Counted from the first letter of the stretch, positions 9,483 to 18,848 are shown. The stretch is 64,000 nt of DNA from Coleofasciculus sp937127375 (GCA_040218875.1 JAVJQP010000161.1), one strand, 5' to 3'. The notes: generated by a model not told the origin, from the sequence alone. Numbers and translations: made by a program.

Positions 9483-9954
9483 ATGGCTAACCCAACCGAT
9501 TCAATAATCGGCTGCTTGCTGGGTACAGCCATTGGCGATGCGTTGGTACTTCCTTGTGAAGGATTATCAAACAATAGATAACGCCAGATTTATCCAACTA
9601 TTATCAGGCATCATTTTTTCTTGAACAAAGGAATGGTTTATGATGATACTGAACATACCTGTATCATCGCTTAATCTCTAATTATCTCCTGAGATAATGA
9701 ACAAAGAGCTAGGCGGTGCATCGGTACGACGGCTGCGATTTTAGTTGCTAGGTGTGCCGAAGGAAGGGGGATTGGTAATCTGACAAGCTATTTTAAAATT
9801 ATGGTGATTTATGGAACTTATCCAAAAAACTCTGTCAAACTCTGTAACAGTGTTGCCACAAAGCCAACGAGTGAACAATTGGCTGCTGTTCTAGGATGCA
9901 GTCGTGGTATTAGTGGTTTCGTTAGCACAATTTTTTCCAGAACGCCGAATTAAA
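9483..9954 (+). pseudogene. Decayed ADP-ribosylglycohydrolase (DraG family) gene
   Basis: From ATG 9483 the frame reads MANPTDSIIGCLLGTAIGDA, then the LxLPCEGLSNNR block, the classic N-terminus of ADP-ribosylglycohydrolases. A TAA at 9579-9581 interrupts it, and the same frame goes on through YPTIIRHHFFLNKGM and DDTEHTCIIA (the metal-binding DDTEHT block) before a second stop at 9672. Another open stretch at about 9693-9953 reads TTAAIL...EQLAAVLGCSRGISGFV, resembling later parts of the same family with pieces missing. Conserved residues are already altered (V for G in DALxLP, Y for S before DDTEHT). So this is a dead gene with stops, deletions and substitutions, lying next to an AT-rich acquired-looking cassette. 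The first segment is a confident match, the second less so. Confidence 0.75.
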
Positions 9955-10009
9955 CTGTATTCCTCGCGACAAAATCTTAAAGGATGAATTTTAGTTAAAA
10001 TCAACCCTT

Positions 10010-10732
10010 TTAAATTTTTTGAACAAGCTTTTGACGTCGAGATTTAACGATTTCAGGAATATATCTATTCTTTTCATCTTGATCTTCAAAACCTAGCCGC
10101 TCATACACACTACCACCAATACCAGGTAGAACTATACCTTTATCATCTCGGGTGGAATCTTTAGCAAAGTAGAAAAACTCAAATTGACTGTAAATATCCT
10201 TGTTGAATTCACTCCTTAACTTTTCTTCTGCTGTTTTATAAATTACTGGTGCAGCAATAAGTATTTTTTCGGGTTCAATTTTTTGAATTAGATTAGTTAG
10301 ATTTGTCCTCACGACACAAGCACCAGAGATAATAGACTTAATCACGATTAAATACTGAACGATATCATTATTAACAGGCTCTTGATACTTTTTGAGTATC
10401 GGAGCAACTTTTAACTCGTTTATCTCAAAGGGGGAAAATCGTTGATTCCAAAAACAAGCGAAGGCAAGTTTTGAAACTTTAGGTTCTAAAGTCGTGAGAA
10501 TTCCTTTGGCTAAAAAATCCGCATCTTCAACGGTACAGGCTAGATATACATTGCTTTGACTATTAATAGACTTTAAAATTGAATTACCAAGTTTTACCCC
10601 TAGCTTAAACATAACTGAGCGATAGGCTTCAGGAGATGTGCTTTTATCTGCTAATTTATCGAGAATTTTTTTTGTTTCCGTGTCAGCTAATTCTGTATAG
10701 GCTCTTGAATTTATTTTGGTTATAAATTGCAT
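10010..10732 (-). CDS. Phosphoribosyltransferase-like protein, second gene of a two-gene cassette
   Basis: 240 residues, no named family assigned with certainty. The central stretch VYLACTVEDADFLAKGIL (about 62-79), then YLIVIKSIISGACVVRT (127-143), has the strand-loop-helix pattern of a PRTase fold. There the PRPP-binding loop would normally read like DDxxxTGGT; here the acidic pair is replaced (IKSIISGA), so classical PRPP chemistry is doubtful. The C-terminal block GIVLPGIGGSVYERLGF ... RYIPEIVKSRR (about 199-233) looks like a conserved family signature. It starts 39 bases after the preceding gene on the same strand, and both are clearly more AT-rich than their neighbours, which suggests joint acquisition. 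Effector, sensor or immunity roles cannot be told apart from sequence. Confidence 0.7.
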   Translation of the reverse strand: MQFITKINSRAYTELADTETKKILDKLADKSTSPEAYRSVMFKLGVKLGNSILKSINSQSNVYLACTVEDADFLAKGILTTLEPKVSKLAFACFWNQRFSPFEINELKVAPILKKYQEPVNNDIVQYLIVIKSIISGACVVRTNLTNLIQKIEPEKILIAAPVIYKTAEEKLRSEFNKDIYSQFEFFYFAKDSTRDDKGIVLPGIGGSVYERLGFEDQDEKNRYIPEIVKSRRQKLVQKI

Positions 10733-10771
10733 GCAAATTATCTCCTAGTTTGTATACTCAAAAATGAATAA

Positions 10772-11554
10772 TTATATAATTTTTAGCCATTGCAAAAAAC
10801 CTTTAGATATGCTGTACGTAAACCCTTGTATTTGATCAAGAATTTTTTTAACCTCTGGATCGATTTGCACATCTTGGCTACCAAAGTAACGAATATAAGA
10901 AGGTTGCGATTGTCGAGATTTTTCCAAAATTTCCCTAATAGAGACATTAGATTTATCGCTGGAAAGCCAAGCGCCTAGAATCACACTAGCTACACATTCA
11001 ATTTTATCGGGTTCAGGATTGTCAAAAGCGCAAAGATATGCCACAGCTTGGCTAAACTCCTGTTCTTCTTGAAGAACTTTTGGTAAACTAGAGGCAAAGT
11101 AAAAGTAATCAACTTTACTAAACTCGGCTATTTGCTGAGGTATTTGATTTGCCAACCTGTCTCTGAGTTGGAAGTTAGAAACAACTAACGTCATTTCTGA
11201 TTGCTTTGATACAGTTTGATTTAAGTTGTATTGTTTAGCAAAATCGTCAGCAATTGAGCGTAGTCCACTTCCCCATGTCAAACTTGCAGTATTTTTCAAC
11301 TGGTAGTGTTGATAAATATTCTCCTGGATGTCGTTAATAATTAAGTCATCAACAAACGCCATGATTTGACTAGCCAATACTATTTGTTTCTCATTTTCTA
11401 AGACATCTTTGGACAAAACCGATATTTTATATACGGCAAAAAAATTCTCATAAGTATTACCTTTTTCGTTGACTATTCCCCCTTTATTTTTGTTTTTTAG
11501 ATAATCGAGAACTTCATTCCCAAATAACTCTTGAATTTGCTCTTGTTGGTACAC
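10772..11554 (-). CDS. Restriction-endonuclease-fold-like protein, first gene of a two-gene cassette
   Basis: 260 residues, not recognised as a characterised protein. The N-terminal third has the pattern of a PD-(D/E)XK nuclease of the DUF4297/Cap4 kind: GGIVNEKGNTYENFFAVYKI (25-44, with E30 and E36), then FVDDLII (D69, D70), then YQHYQLKNT (Q85-x-K87). In that superfamily D...(E/Q)xK are the catalytic residues. The remainder (about 95-260) is helical and unassigned. The gene lies 46 bases downstream of the FAD oxidoreductase gene on the same strand, but its AT-rich composition differs sharply, so a shared operon is unlikely. With the PRTase-like gene that follows it forms a compact pair resembling small defence or toxin modules. 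That reading is inference. Confidence 0.65.
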   Translation of the reverse strand: MYQQEQIQELFGNEVLDYLKNKNKGGIVNEKGNTYENFFAVYKISVLSKDVLENEKQIVLASQIMAFVDDLIINDIQENIYQHYQLKNTASLTWGSGLRSIADDFAKQYNLNQTVSKQSEMTLVVSNFQLRDRLANQIPQQIAEFSKVDYFYFASSLPKVLQEEQEFSQAVAYLCAFDNPEPDKIECVASVILGAWLSSDKSNVSIREILEKSRQSQPSYIRYFGSQDVQIDPEVKKILDQIQGFTYSISKGFLQWLKII

Positions 11555-11600
11555 TTCGTCTTCACCGTCATCTTAAATAAACCAAGCCCTGCACTAAGTT

Positions 11601-12719
11601 TTAAGTTGCACAGATGATCGATTGAATCTCTTGGGCGGTAGCTGGGGCGAGGAGAACACCGTTGCGATAGTGACCCGTTGCTAGCAAGACATTATCATAG
11701 CCTGATAGTTTACCAATAACCGGAGCGGGCTGTCCTTCTGGACGAGGACGTTTACCTAACCAAGTGCGAACCACTGTGGCTTGGGCTAAAGCGGGACAAA
11801 AGCCGATCGCATCTTCCTTAACCTGTTCGAGTAACGCTGGTTCTGCAATCACTTCCGTACCCTGAGGAAACTCCACCGTTGCCCCTACCCAATAATCACC
11901 GCCACCGATTGGCACAATATGCACATCATCCCCTGTAATCACAGGCTGGAAATCTGGATGACCAATTGTATTCCCTAGGCGTAATTGTAACGCTTGACCG
12001 AGAACGGGTTTGAGTGCGATCGCAGACGATTGATTTGGTGAGGATAGCAGAAAATTGACCAATTGCACCGAACCTAATCCCGCTGCAATTACCAGCCAAT
12101 CCACTGCCAAGGTTTCTGTCTGGGTGTAAATTTGCTGACAAATTCGCTGATTGGAACCATTAACAGGCATGGATTCTATTCCTTCCACACCAACGCCAAA
12201 CTTAAATGTTACGCCCCTCTTTTCGGCAGCAGCAACTAAGGCGTGAGTAAGGGCGGTAGGTTCAACTTGTCGGTCATTGGGAGAATAAATCGCACCAATA
12301 CTATTCTCCAGATTAAGCTGAGGACAATGGGATTCAACTTGAGCCTTGTTCCAAATTTCTAGTTGCCATCCTTGGGATTGGCGAATGTTGACTAAATTCT
12401 GCCAACGGGCTAAATCGTCGTTTTCAAACGCCAGCATCAAGATGCCTTGACGGTTAAAGGGAATGTGATGCCCAGTCAAGGTTTCCAATTCCGGAATCAG
12501 GGTTTCATAGCGCTGCATACTAGCTTGGCGCAACTGCCATGTTCTTCCCTTAACCTTTTGACTAATTACACCCATCAAGACACCCAATGCTGCCCCGGTT
12601 GATCCTTGGGCGGGGGGTTGTCGATCCAGCACAGTTACCTGTAGCCCCGAAACGCCACTCAGTTGGTATGCGATCGCGGCACCAACAATCCCACACCCAA
12701 TGATGGCAACATGAGTCAT
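11601..12719 (-). CDS. FAD-dependent amine/amino-acid oxidase, ThiO (glycine oxidase)-like
   Basis: 372 residues of the DAO family. The N-terminal MTHVAIIGCGIVGAAIAYQL carries the GxGxxG FAD-binding fold and the strand-2 acid D32 (VLDRQPP); the C-terminal TGHYRNGVLLAPATAQ is the DAO/ThiO FAD-contacting block. The best functional analogy is glycine oxidase ThiO, which makes iminoglycine for the thiazole ring of thiamin; many cyanobacteria instead carry a ThiO-ThiG fusion, so this stand-alone copy may use another substrate. Its ATG directly abuts the TGA of psbQ upstream, so the two are surely cotranscribed, with no evident functional link. Cytosolic, since no signal is seen. Confidence 0.85.
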   Translation of the reverse strand: MTHVAIIGCGIVGAAIAYQLSGVSGLQVTVLDRQPPAQGSTGAALGVLMGVISQKVKGRTWQLRQASMQRYETLIPELETLTGHHIPFNRQGILMLAFENDDLARWQNLVNIRQSQGWQLEIWNKAQVESHCPQLNLENSIGAIYSPNDRQVEPTALTHALVAAAEKRGVTFKFGVGVEGIESMPVNGSNQRICQQIYTQTETLAVDWLVIAAGLGSVQLVNFLLSSPNQSSAIALKPVLGQALQLRLGNTIGHPDFQPVITGDDVHIVPIGGGDYWVGATVEFPQGTEVIAEPALLEQVKEDAIGFCPALAQATVVRTWLGKRPRPEGQPAPVIGKLSGYDNVLLATGHYRNGVLLAPATAQEIQSIICAT

Positions 12720-13193
12720 TCAGGCAACTCCAGCTACATTACTGGCATCCGGAATCAGCTTTAAGTACCGATCAAAGTCGATTAGTGCCTCTTGATAATT
12801 GGTGATCGCCAGTTGATAGTTGCGGTTTTCAGCGGCAGTGTTTATTTGCTGCAAATGTTCAAACAAGTCATCTGCTGCTTCACTGGCTGCCTTTTGGTCT
12901 TGGGGAAGCAGTTGGCGTGTCAGATAACTCATGGTTCGCCGCAAGCTACCTAGTGGACCATGAATATAAGTGCTGACATCAACCCAATCACGGTTATCAA
13001 TTTTCGTTTTCAGAACGGGCATTTTTCCCCGCAGTTCCGACAGGTTAGACACCGTGCGCTGAATCTGCTCAACCTGCTGAGATGTGTAAGCTGGAGGCGG
13101 TGCAGTTGCCGCAGGACTCCCGCAGCTTACTAAACAGGTGGTCACCAGCGCCAGCATCAACGCCAGAATGGAGCGATAACTTCTCATCAGCAT
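12720..13193 (-). CDS. psbQ: Photosystem II lumenal lipoprotein PsbQ (CyanoQ)
   Basis: 157 residues from the ATG at 13193, chosen because GAGGAAAC lies just upstream; the frame stays open to a TTG at 13211. It has a signal peptide with lipobox LVSC (lipidated Cys near residue 24), a Pro/Ala-rich linker, then a four-helix-bundle domain with the family landmarks LRGKMPVLKTKI, DWVDVSTYIHGPLGSLRRTM and a late FDRYLKLIP. PsbQ binds the lumenal face of photosystem II and stabilises the oxygen-evolving complex. It is the upstream gene of an operon with the FAD oxidoreductase (TGA and ATG adjacent). This is a strong marker that the organism is a cyanobacterium. Confidence 0.93.
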   Translation of the reverse strand: MLMRSYRSILALMLALVTTCLVSCGSPAATAPPPAYTSQQVEQIQRTVSNLSELRGKMPVLKTKIDNRDWVDVSTYIHGPLGSLRRTMSYLTRQLLPQDQKAASEAADDLFEHLQQINTAAENRNYQLAITNYQEALIDFDRYLKLIPDASNVAGVA

Positions 13194-13749
13194 GAGTTTC
13201 CTCGTATACAATCCTTGATCTTGATATAGACAAACAAATACATTGGGTTATAGCTTAACCCAAACGCTAATTTAGCCTAACTAGAGGTATTATAGGGGGT
13301 TACGGAATGAGAAGAAAAACGACATCAGTTAAACACGGATAACATTTTCCCGGTTTGGGACTGGACAACTTGCAAAAATTGAGTATACTTAGGTTGTGTG
13401 TGTGAGGAAAAGGAAAAGGCGCTTGGGGTCGAAACACGGCAAGACTCCCAGGCGCCTTTCCCATATTTGCCTTCTCCCTCCTTGATGCCTCTTTCTTAAG
13501 AGGGATCTCATTGTTACAAAAGCGTGTAATAGTTGTTACAACAATCTGGTCAAATTAAGAAGGTAGCCATAGGCGACTTGAGCCGGCTATTCCAGAGAGG
13601 TCAGACCAGATGTTAGATTTAAACGTTATAACCTGTGGGGTCATCGGATCGTGTGCGGATACCCCGCCTATTGGCTGATTCAGAGTCAGGCGATCGCACG
13701 GCGAAAACCTTGACAAGTTTCTCAGACTATGCATTTACAGAGGGGTGAT
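13194..13749. other. Intergenic region between psbQ and treZ
   Basis: Divergent promoter region. It holds the promoter-plus-hairpin described separately (13365-13465), an inverted-repeat-poor AT-rich stretch, and one HIP1-like site near 13691. The treZ ribosome binding site AGAGGGG lies at its right edge. Confidence 0.5.
13367..13465 (+). ncRNA. Candidate small RNA: promoter followed by strong GC-rich hairpin
   Basis: TGGACA (about 13367) and TATACT (about 13389), spaced 16 bases, make a good sigma-70-type promoter pointing right. Within about 30 bases downstream a hairpin forms from GGAAAAGGCGCTTGGGG (about 13408) and CTCCCAGGCGCCTTTCC (about 13445), with a loop of about 16 bases. No T-run follows immediately and no reading frame of note is included. 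It could be an independent small RNA or a 5' structure of a long treZ leader. Structure is seen in the sequence; expression is inference. Confidence 0.35.
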
Positions 13750-15561
13750 ATGAAAATTGGCAGCAACTACCTGGGTAACGGTCAATGTGAATTTCGAGTT
13801 TGGGCACCGTTTCGGGACAGCGTTGCGGTTCACATCGTCTCTCCCCAGGATCAAGTGATTCCCCTGCAAAAGGATGAATGGGGATATTGGCAGGAAACGA
13901 TAAAAGCTGACCCAGAAACCCTCTACGTTTACCAACTCGATGGATCACTGGAACGACCTGATCCCGCCTCCCATTACCAACCTCAGGGAGTCCATGGTTC
14001 CTCTCAGGTGGTGGATCATCAATTTGACTGGACGGATGATTCCTGGCAAGGAATTCCCCTCAAAGACCTAATTATTTACGAACTTCACGTCGGTACCTTT
14101 AGCCAAGAGGGAACCTTTGAATCGATTATTCCCCGCTTGAGTTACCTCCAGGATTTAGGCATAACCGCCATTGAAATTATGCCCGTTGCTCAGTTTCCCG
14201 GAAGTCGCAACTGGGGGTATGACGGGGTTTATGTTTATGGTGTGCAAGACTCTTATGGGGGACCTGCGGGGTTGAAAAAACTTGTGGATGCTTGTCACCA
14301 GGCGGGGATCGCCATCATTTTAGATGTGGTGTATAACCATTTAGGACCCGAAGGCAACTATCTGTGGGCGTATGGTCCCTACTTTACGGATCAATACCGT
14401 ACCCCTTGGGGCAATGCGGTTAACTTTGATGGCGCTTATAGTAATCAGGTGCGGAATTTCTTTATCCAGAATGCGCTGTACTGGTTAGATAAGTACCACA
14501 TTGACGCCCTGCGCGTTGATGCAGTTCACGCCATTTACGATATGAGCGCTCAACCCTTTTTACAAGAATTAGGGGATGCTGTCGCCAACTTCAATCGCAC
14601 CACGCCAGTGCAACGATACGTCATCGCCGAAAGTGATCTCAATGACGTGCGTGTAATTAAACCCAGGGAAGAGGGGGGATTTGGTCATGATGCTCAATGG
14701 TGCGATGACTTTCATCACATCTTGCATACCCTGTTAACGGGCGAACTATCGGGATATTACGAAGATTTTGGCAAAATTGAGCAGTTGGCAGTTGCTCTGC
14801 GCGAAGGCTATATCTATAGTGGACAATATTCCAGCTTCCGCAAACGCAACCATGGCAATTCAGCAGCAGATCGTCCAGCGGAACAGTTTGTCGTCTGTAT
14901 CCAGAACCACGATCAAATTGGGAATCGACTAATTGGCGATCGCTTATCCACTTTGGTAGACTTTCAGGGGTTGAAGCTAGCCGCTGCCACTGTATTGCTT
15001 TCTCCTTATGTCCCGATGCTATTTATGGGCGAAGAATATGGGGAAGATGCACCGTTTCAGTATTTTGTCAGTCACAGTGATCCCGATTTAATTGAAGGCG
15101 TGCGTACCGGGAGGGCTGAAGAGTTTAAGGCATTTGGTTGGGACAACGCCCCTGATCCCCAAGGGACAAAAGTCTTTGAGCAGTCAAAACTACAGTGGGA
15201 GAAGATAGATCAAGACAAATATGCCGTATTGCGGCGCTGGTACAAACGGTTAATTCAGCTACGCAAAGAAACCCCAGCTTTGGCTAAACTAGATCGGCAG
15301 AATCTTAATGTATCGAGCTTGTCCCCAGAAAAGGTTATTGTTATCCATCGCACGGCTGGAGATAGCCAAGTCCTCGGCTTGATCAACTTTGGCAAAGATG
15401 CGGTAAAGGTTTCGCCTCAGATTCCCCCAGCGAACTTCTCAAAAGTGATTGACTCGGCGGATAAGGAATGGATGGGTGAGGGATCTCACCTCCCCCAACA
15501 GCTACAAGCTGGACAATCCCTAACCCTTGCTCCCCTGAGTTTTGCCTTATATTGTCAGTGA
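13750..15561 (+). CDS. treZ: Malto-oligosyltrehalose trehalohydrolase (GH13)
   Basis: Releases trehalose from the maltooligosyl-trehalose made by TreY. I start it at ATG 13750 (MKIGSNYLG) because AGAGGGG sits 5 bases upstream; an in-frame ATG exists at 13729. Residues 1-90 form the N-terminal beta-sandwich (CEFRVWAPF), followed by the GH13 barrel. The nucleophile D257 lies in LRVDAVHAIYD, the acid E294 in VIAESDLNDV, and CIQNHDQIGNR supplies the third acidic residue. NWGYDGVYVYG and the TreZ-type FGHDAQWCDDFHH are present. About 603 residues, normal for the family. treY follows on the same strand after 399 bases, completing the glycogen-to-trehalose route used for desiccation and salt tolerance. 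Confidence 0.95.
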   Translation: MKIGSNYLGNGQCEFRVWAPFRDSVAVHIVSPQDQVIPLQKDEWGYWQETIKADPETLYVYQLDGSLERPDPASHYQPQGVHGSSQVVDHQFDWTDDSWQGIPLKDLIIYELHVGTFSQEGTFESIIPRLSYLQDLGITAIEIMPVAQFPGSRNWGYDGVYVYGVQDSYGGPAGLKKLVDACHQAGIAIILDVVYNHLGPEGNYLWAYGPYFTDQYRTPWGNAVNFDGAYSNQVRNFFIQNALYWLDKYHIDALRVDAVHAIYDMSAQPFLQELGDAVANFNRTTPVQRYVIAESDLNDVRVIKPREEGGFGHDAQWCDDFHHILHTLLTGELSGYYEDFGKIEQLAVALREGYIYSGQYSSFRKRNHGNSAADRPAEQFVVCIQNHDQIGNRLIGDRLSTLVDFQGLKLAAATVLLSPYVPMLFMGEEYGEDAPFQYFVSHSDPDLIEGVRTGRAEEFKAFGWDNAPDPQGTKVFEQSKLQWEKIDQDKYAVLRRWYKRLIQLRKETPALAKLDRQNLNVSSLSPEKVIVIHRTAGDSQVLGLINFGKDAVKVSPQIPPANFSKVIDSADKEWMGEGSHLPQQLQAGQSLTLAPLSFALYCQ

Positions 15562-15960
15562 CACTAGCCTCGGTTCAGTCGTCAGAAAGAGGCGTAATCC
15601 GCCCAAAAGGGGATGTAAGCCAAGTCAAAATCATACCATTATCAGCAAATAAGGTGTTGCCTAGAGATAATGCATGTATTGCTTGATTTGTAAATCTTGG
15701 TGGCTAATATCACATTCGCTTTTGTCACCCCCTTTATCCCTTGAGGTACTTTTTCCGGAAAATCATCTGCCTTGGAGCCTTCCTGTCCGGTACTCTTGGT
15801 ATTGCTCAGAGCCAATCCCTGTATAATTAACTAATGTTAAGCTATGATTTAAGCATTACAACGCAACTATCCTAAGGTTTAACGCCACTGTTAACAAGCC
15901 ATTTTTAGATCAATTCTTAGAGCCAACGCTCTGTCAGTTCTTTAACCCCTCTAAAAGCTT
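15562..15960. other. Intergenic region between treZ and treY
   Basis: 399 bases without a credible gene. A TATAAT-like hexamer lies near 15822, with AT-rich flanks; a separate treY promoter is plausible but not proven. Confidence 0.35.
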
Positions 15961-18768
15961 ATGATGCGGATTCCAGTCGCCACCTATAGAATTCAATTTA
16001 ATCCTGAGTTTACCTTTGAGTCAGCAAAAGCCATTATTTCCTACTTGGCTGAATTAGGAGTTTCTGACTTTTATGCATCCCCCATATTTAAAGCCCGATC
16101 CGGTAGCACTCATGGCTACGATGTGGTTGATCCCAATCAAATAAACCCAGAACTCGGCGGATTGGAGAACTTTGAGTCTCTAATTGAGGAGATGCAAAAG
16201 CACGGGTTAGGATGGCTTCAGGATATTGTGCCGAACCACATGGCTTTTGATCGTCAAAATCCCATCCTGGTCGAAGTTTTAGAGAATGGTCCTAATTCTC
16301 AATATAAAGACTACTTTGATATTAATTGGGAACATCATTATGAGGGCATTCGGCAGCGAGTATTAGCGCCATTTTTAGGAAAATTTTGTGGAGATTGCTT
16401 AGAAAGTGGTGAACTCAAACTCCAGTATAACCAAGAAGGTTTTACGATTAATTACTATGACCTACAGTTTCCCATTCGCATCGAATCCTACTCCAATGTC
16501 TTAACATACGATTTGGCACGTATTCGCCGGAAATTAGGCAGGAATCATCCTGATTTTGTCAAGTTCCTGGGCGCTCTCTATGCATTAAAATACATTCCCT
16601 CTGGCGAAGAAGGAACGGAACGCTATGACCAAATTGGCTTCATCAAGAGCATGTTATGGGAACTCTGGAATGATAGTGTAGAAGTCAGGCAGTTCATTGA
16701 CGAAAACATTCAAATCTTTAATGGAGAACCCGGAAAACCTGAAAGCTTTGACTTGTTAGAGCAATTATTAGGGGAGCAGTTTTTCCGCCTCGCTTACTGG
16801 AAGGTGGGTAATGAAGAACTGAATTATCGGCGATTTTTCACAGTCAATGACCTGATTTCGGTTCGTATCGAGGATGAGCGGGTTTTTGAACATAATCATG
16901 CGTTGATATTAAAGCTGATTGAGGAAAATAAATTTAGCGGCGTCAGAATCGATCATATCGATGGACTTTACGATCCGGCTCAATATTTGAATCGTTTGCG
17001 ATACCATACCTCTGATGCGTATATCGTGGTTGAGAAAATATTGGAAGAGGATGAAGATTTGCCGCTGACGTGGCCCGTACAAGGGACGAGTGGGTATGAT
17101 TTCTTAAACAAGGTTAATGGCATTTTCTGTCATCAGCAGACTCAGCCTAAGTTTGACAGCGTTTACTATCGCTTTATCGGGAATTCCATATCTTATCAAG
17201 TCATAATTGAAGACAAAAAGCGATTGATTATCGCCAAGCATTTGACCGGCGATATCGATAATTTAGCCAATTTACTCAAACGAATTTCTGGTCGGTACAG
17301 ATACGCTAGTGACTTTACTATCTATGCGCTGAAAGCCGCTTTAGTCGAAATCATGGCGTTGTTTCCCGTATACCGAACCTACATTAGTCCAGAAGGCTTG
17401 AGCAAAGCGGATCGAGATTGTATTGAGTCTGTCATTAGCAAAGCCAAAGAAAATACGCCAATTTTCTTTAACGAACTGACGTTTATTGAGAAGTTTTTAT
17501 TACTGGAGGTTGATGAGTCACTCAATCCCGAAGAAGCCGAACAATGGCGTTATTTTGTCATGCGGCTACAACAGTTTACCGGACCGCTGACAGCCAAGGG
17601 GGTAGAAGATACGACATTCTATATTTACAACCGTCTCATCTCTCTTAATGAAGTGGGTGGTAATCCGGGTGAGTTTGGCGTTTCCTTAGATGACTTTCAT
17701 GACTTTAACCAACACCGCATCGCTGATTGGCCCCATACAATAAATACAACAGCAACCCACGATACAAAACGGGGTGAAGATGTGAGAGCCAGAATTAATG
17801 TCCTTTCCGAAATTCCTGGCGAGTGGGATAGTATGTTAAGGAAATGGCAGGAAATAAATGCGGTTCACAAGGATTGTATTGATGGGTTAGATATTCCTGA
17901 TCCCAATGACGAATACTTTCTTTATCAAACCTTGCTGGGAACCTTTCCCTTTAATGATGCGGAGTTCCCTAGCTATGTGCAGCGGATCAAAGACTATATT
18001 ATTAAGGCAATCCGAGAGGCAAAAGTCCATACGGCTTGGTTGAAACCGGATACCAACTATGAAGAAGGGTTTATTCGGTTTGCGGAACGCTTACTCAAAG
18101 ATATCCACGACAATCCCTTTTTAGAAGCGTTTCTTCCCTTTCAACGCAAAATTCAACATTACGGCATTTTTAATAGTCTCTCCCAAGCCTTGTTGAAACT
18201 GATATCTCCCGGTGTTCCTGATTTTTACCAAGGAACGGAACTGTGGGATTTAAGTTTAGTTGATCCCGATAATCGCCGTCCGGTGGATTTTGAACAGCGG
18301 CTGGCGTTAGTGCAAGAACTGAAGCAGCGCTTTGAAACGGATAGCCTGGGTTTAGTTCAGGAACTTTGTCAAACTCCAGAAGACGGTCGAATTAAGTTAT
18401 TCGTCATCTATCAAGCCCTAAAAACCCGGCGCGAGTATTTAGAGTTATTCCAGCGAGGAGATTACCACAAACTGACTGTTATTGGTAGCTTGAAGGATCA
18501 TGTGGTTACGTTTGCCCGAACCTGGGATCATACAACGGTGATTGTCATTGTCCCTCGGCTGTTGACGAGTTTAGTGAAGCCAAACGAATATCCCATGGGT
18601 GAACAAGTTTGGCAAGAAACCCGGATTTCTTTACCATCTAGTTCCTCGTCTATGTGGCGGGATGTGATGACGGGACGGGAAATTAAGGGGGACGATACCC
18701 TGTGGATTCGAGATGTTCTCAGTGATTTTCCGGTGGCGTTATTGGTGAATCAAAATCAGCAGGAATGA
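15961..18768 (+). CDS. treY: Malto-oligosyltrehalose synthase (GH13)
   Basis: Intramolecular transglucosylase that turns the reducing end of a maltodextrin into a trehalose unit. The N-terminus MRIPVATYRIQFN and SPIFKARSGSTHGYDVVDP are signature TreY blocks. The barrel has the catalytic Asp in VRIDHIDGLYDP, the acid in VVEKILEEDEDLP, GTSGYDFLN, and late blocks TATHDTKRGEDVRARI and SPGVPDFYQGTELWD. 935 residues is within the family range. Two adjacent ATGs make the start ambiguous by one residue. Works with treZ just upstream on the same strand; no glycogen-debranching treX is in the window. Confidence 0.96.
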   Translation: MMRIPVATYRIQFNPEFTFESAKAIISYLAELGVSDFYASPIFKARSGSTHGYDVVDPNQINPELGGLENFESLIEEMQKHGLGWLQDIVPNHMAFDRQNPILVEVLENGPNSQYKDYFDINWEHHYEGIRQRVLAPFLGKFCGDCLESGELKLQYNQEGFTINYYDLQFPIRIESYSNVLTYDLARIRRKLGRNHPDFVKFLGALYALKYIPSGEEGTERYDQIGFIKSMLWELWNDSVEVRQFIDENIQIFNGEPGKPESFDLLEQLLGEQFFRLAYWKVGNEELNYRRFFTVNDLISVRIEDERVFEHNHALILKLIEENKFSGVRIDHIDGLYDPAQYLNRLRYHTSDAYIVVEKILEEDEDLPLTWPVQGTSGYDFLNKVNGIFCHQQTQPKFDSVYYRFIGNSISYQVIIEDKKRLIIAKHLTGDIDNLANLLKRISGRYRYASDFTIYALKAALVEIMALFPVYRTYISPEGLSKADRDCIESVISKAKENTPIFFNELTFIEKFLLLEVDESLNPEEAEQWRYFVMRLQQFTGPLTAKGVEDTTFYIYNRLISLNEVGGNPGEFGVSLDDFHDFNQHRIADWPHTINTTATHDTKRGEDVRARINVLSEIPGEWDSMLRKWQEINAVHKDCIDGLDIPDPNDEYFLYQTLLGTFPFNDAEFPSYVQRIKDYIIKAIREAKVHTAWLKPDTNYEEGFIRFAERLLKDIHDNPFLEAFLPFQRKIQHYGIFNSLSQALLKLISPGVPDFYQGTELWDLSLVDPDNRRPVDFEQRLALVQELKQRFETDSLGLVQELCQTPEDGRIKLFVIYQALKTRREYLELFQRGDYHKLTVIGSLKDHVVTFARTWDHTTVIVIVPRLLTSLVKPNEYPMGEQVWQETRISLPSSSSSMWRDVMTGREIKGDDTLWIRDVLSDFPVALLVNQNQQE

Positions 18769-18783
18769 AGAATAGATAAACAC

Positions 18784-18848
18784 TGTAGGGGCGACCCGCC
18801 GCACATAATTCATACCACCAAACCATTAATGGACTCGGGTCGCCCTCC
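18784..18848. repeat. Dispersed inverted repeat, family B unit 1 (GGGGCGACCCG...CGGGTCGCCC)
   Basis: A short palindromic-ended element with arms TGTAGGGGCGACCCG and CGGGTCGCCC around an AT-rich centre. The same element occurs at 55240-55307, in both places followed by the partner element described next. A MITE-like or REP-like element is the best description. Confidence 0.7.

Noticed and set aside
13380..13465. Yfr1-type cyanobacterial small RNA, because CCTCACACAC occurs on the minus strand
   Set aside because: The CU-rich motif is not followed by a terminator hairpin on that strand and the order of elements differs from Yfr1; the plus-strand promoter-hairpin reading fits better.
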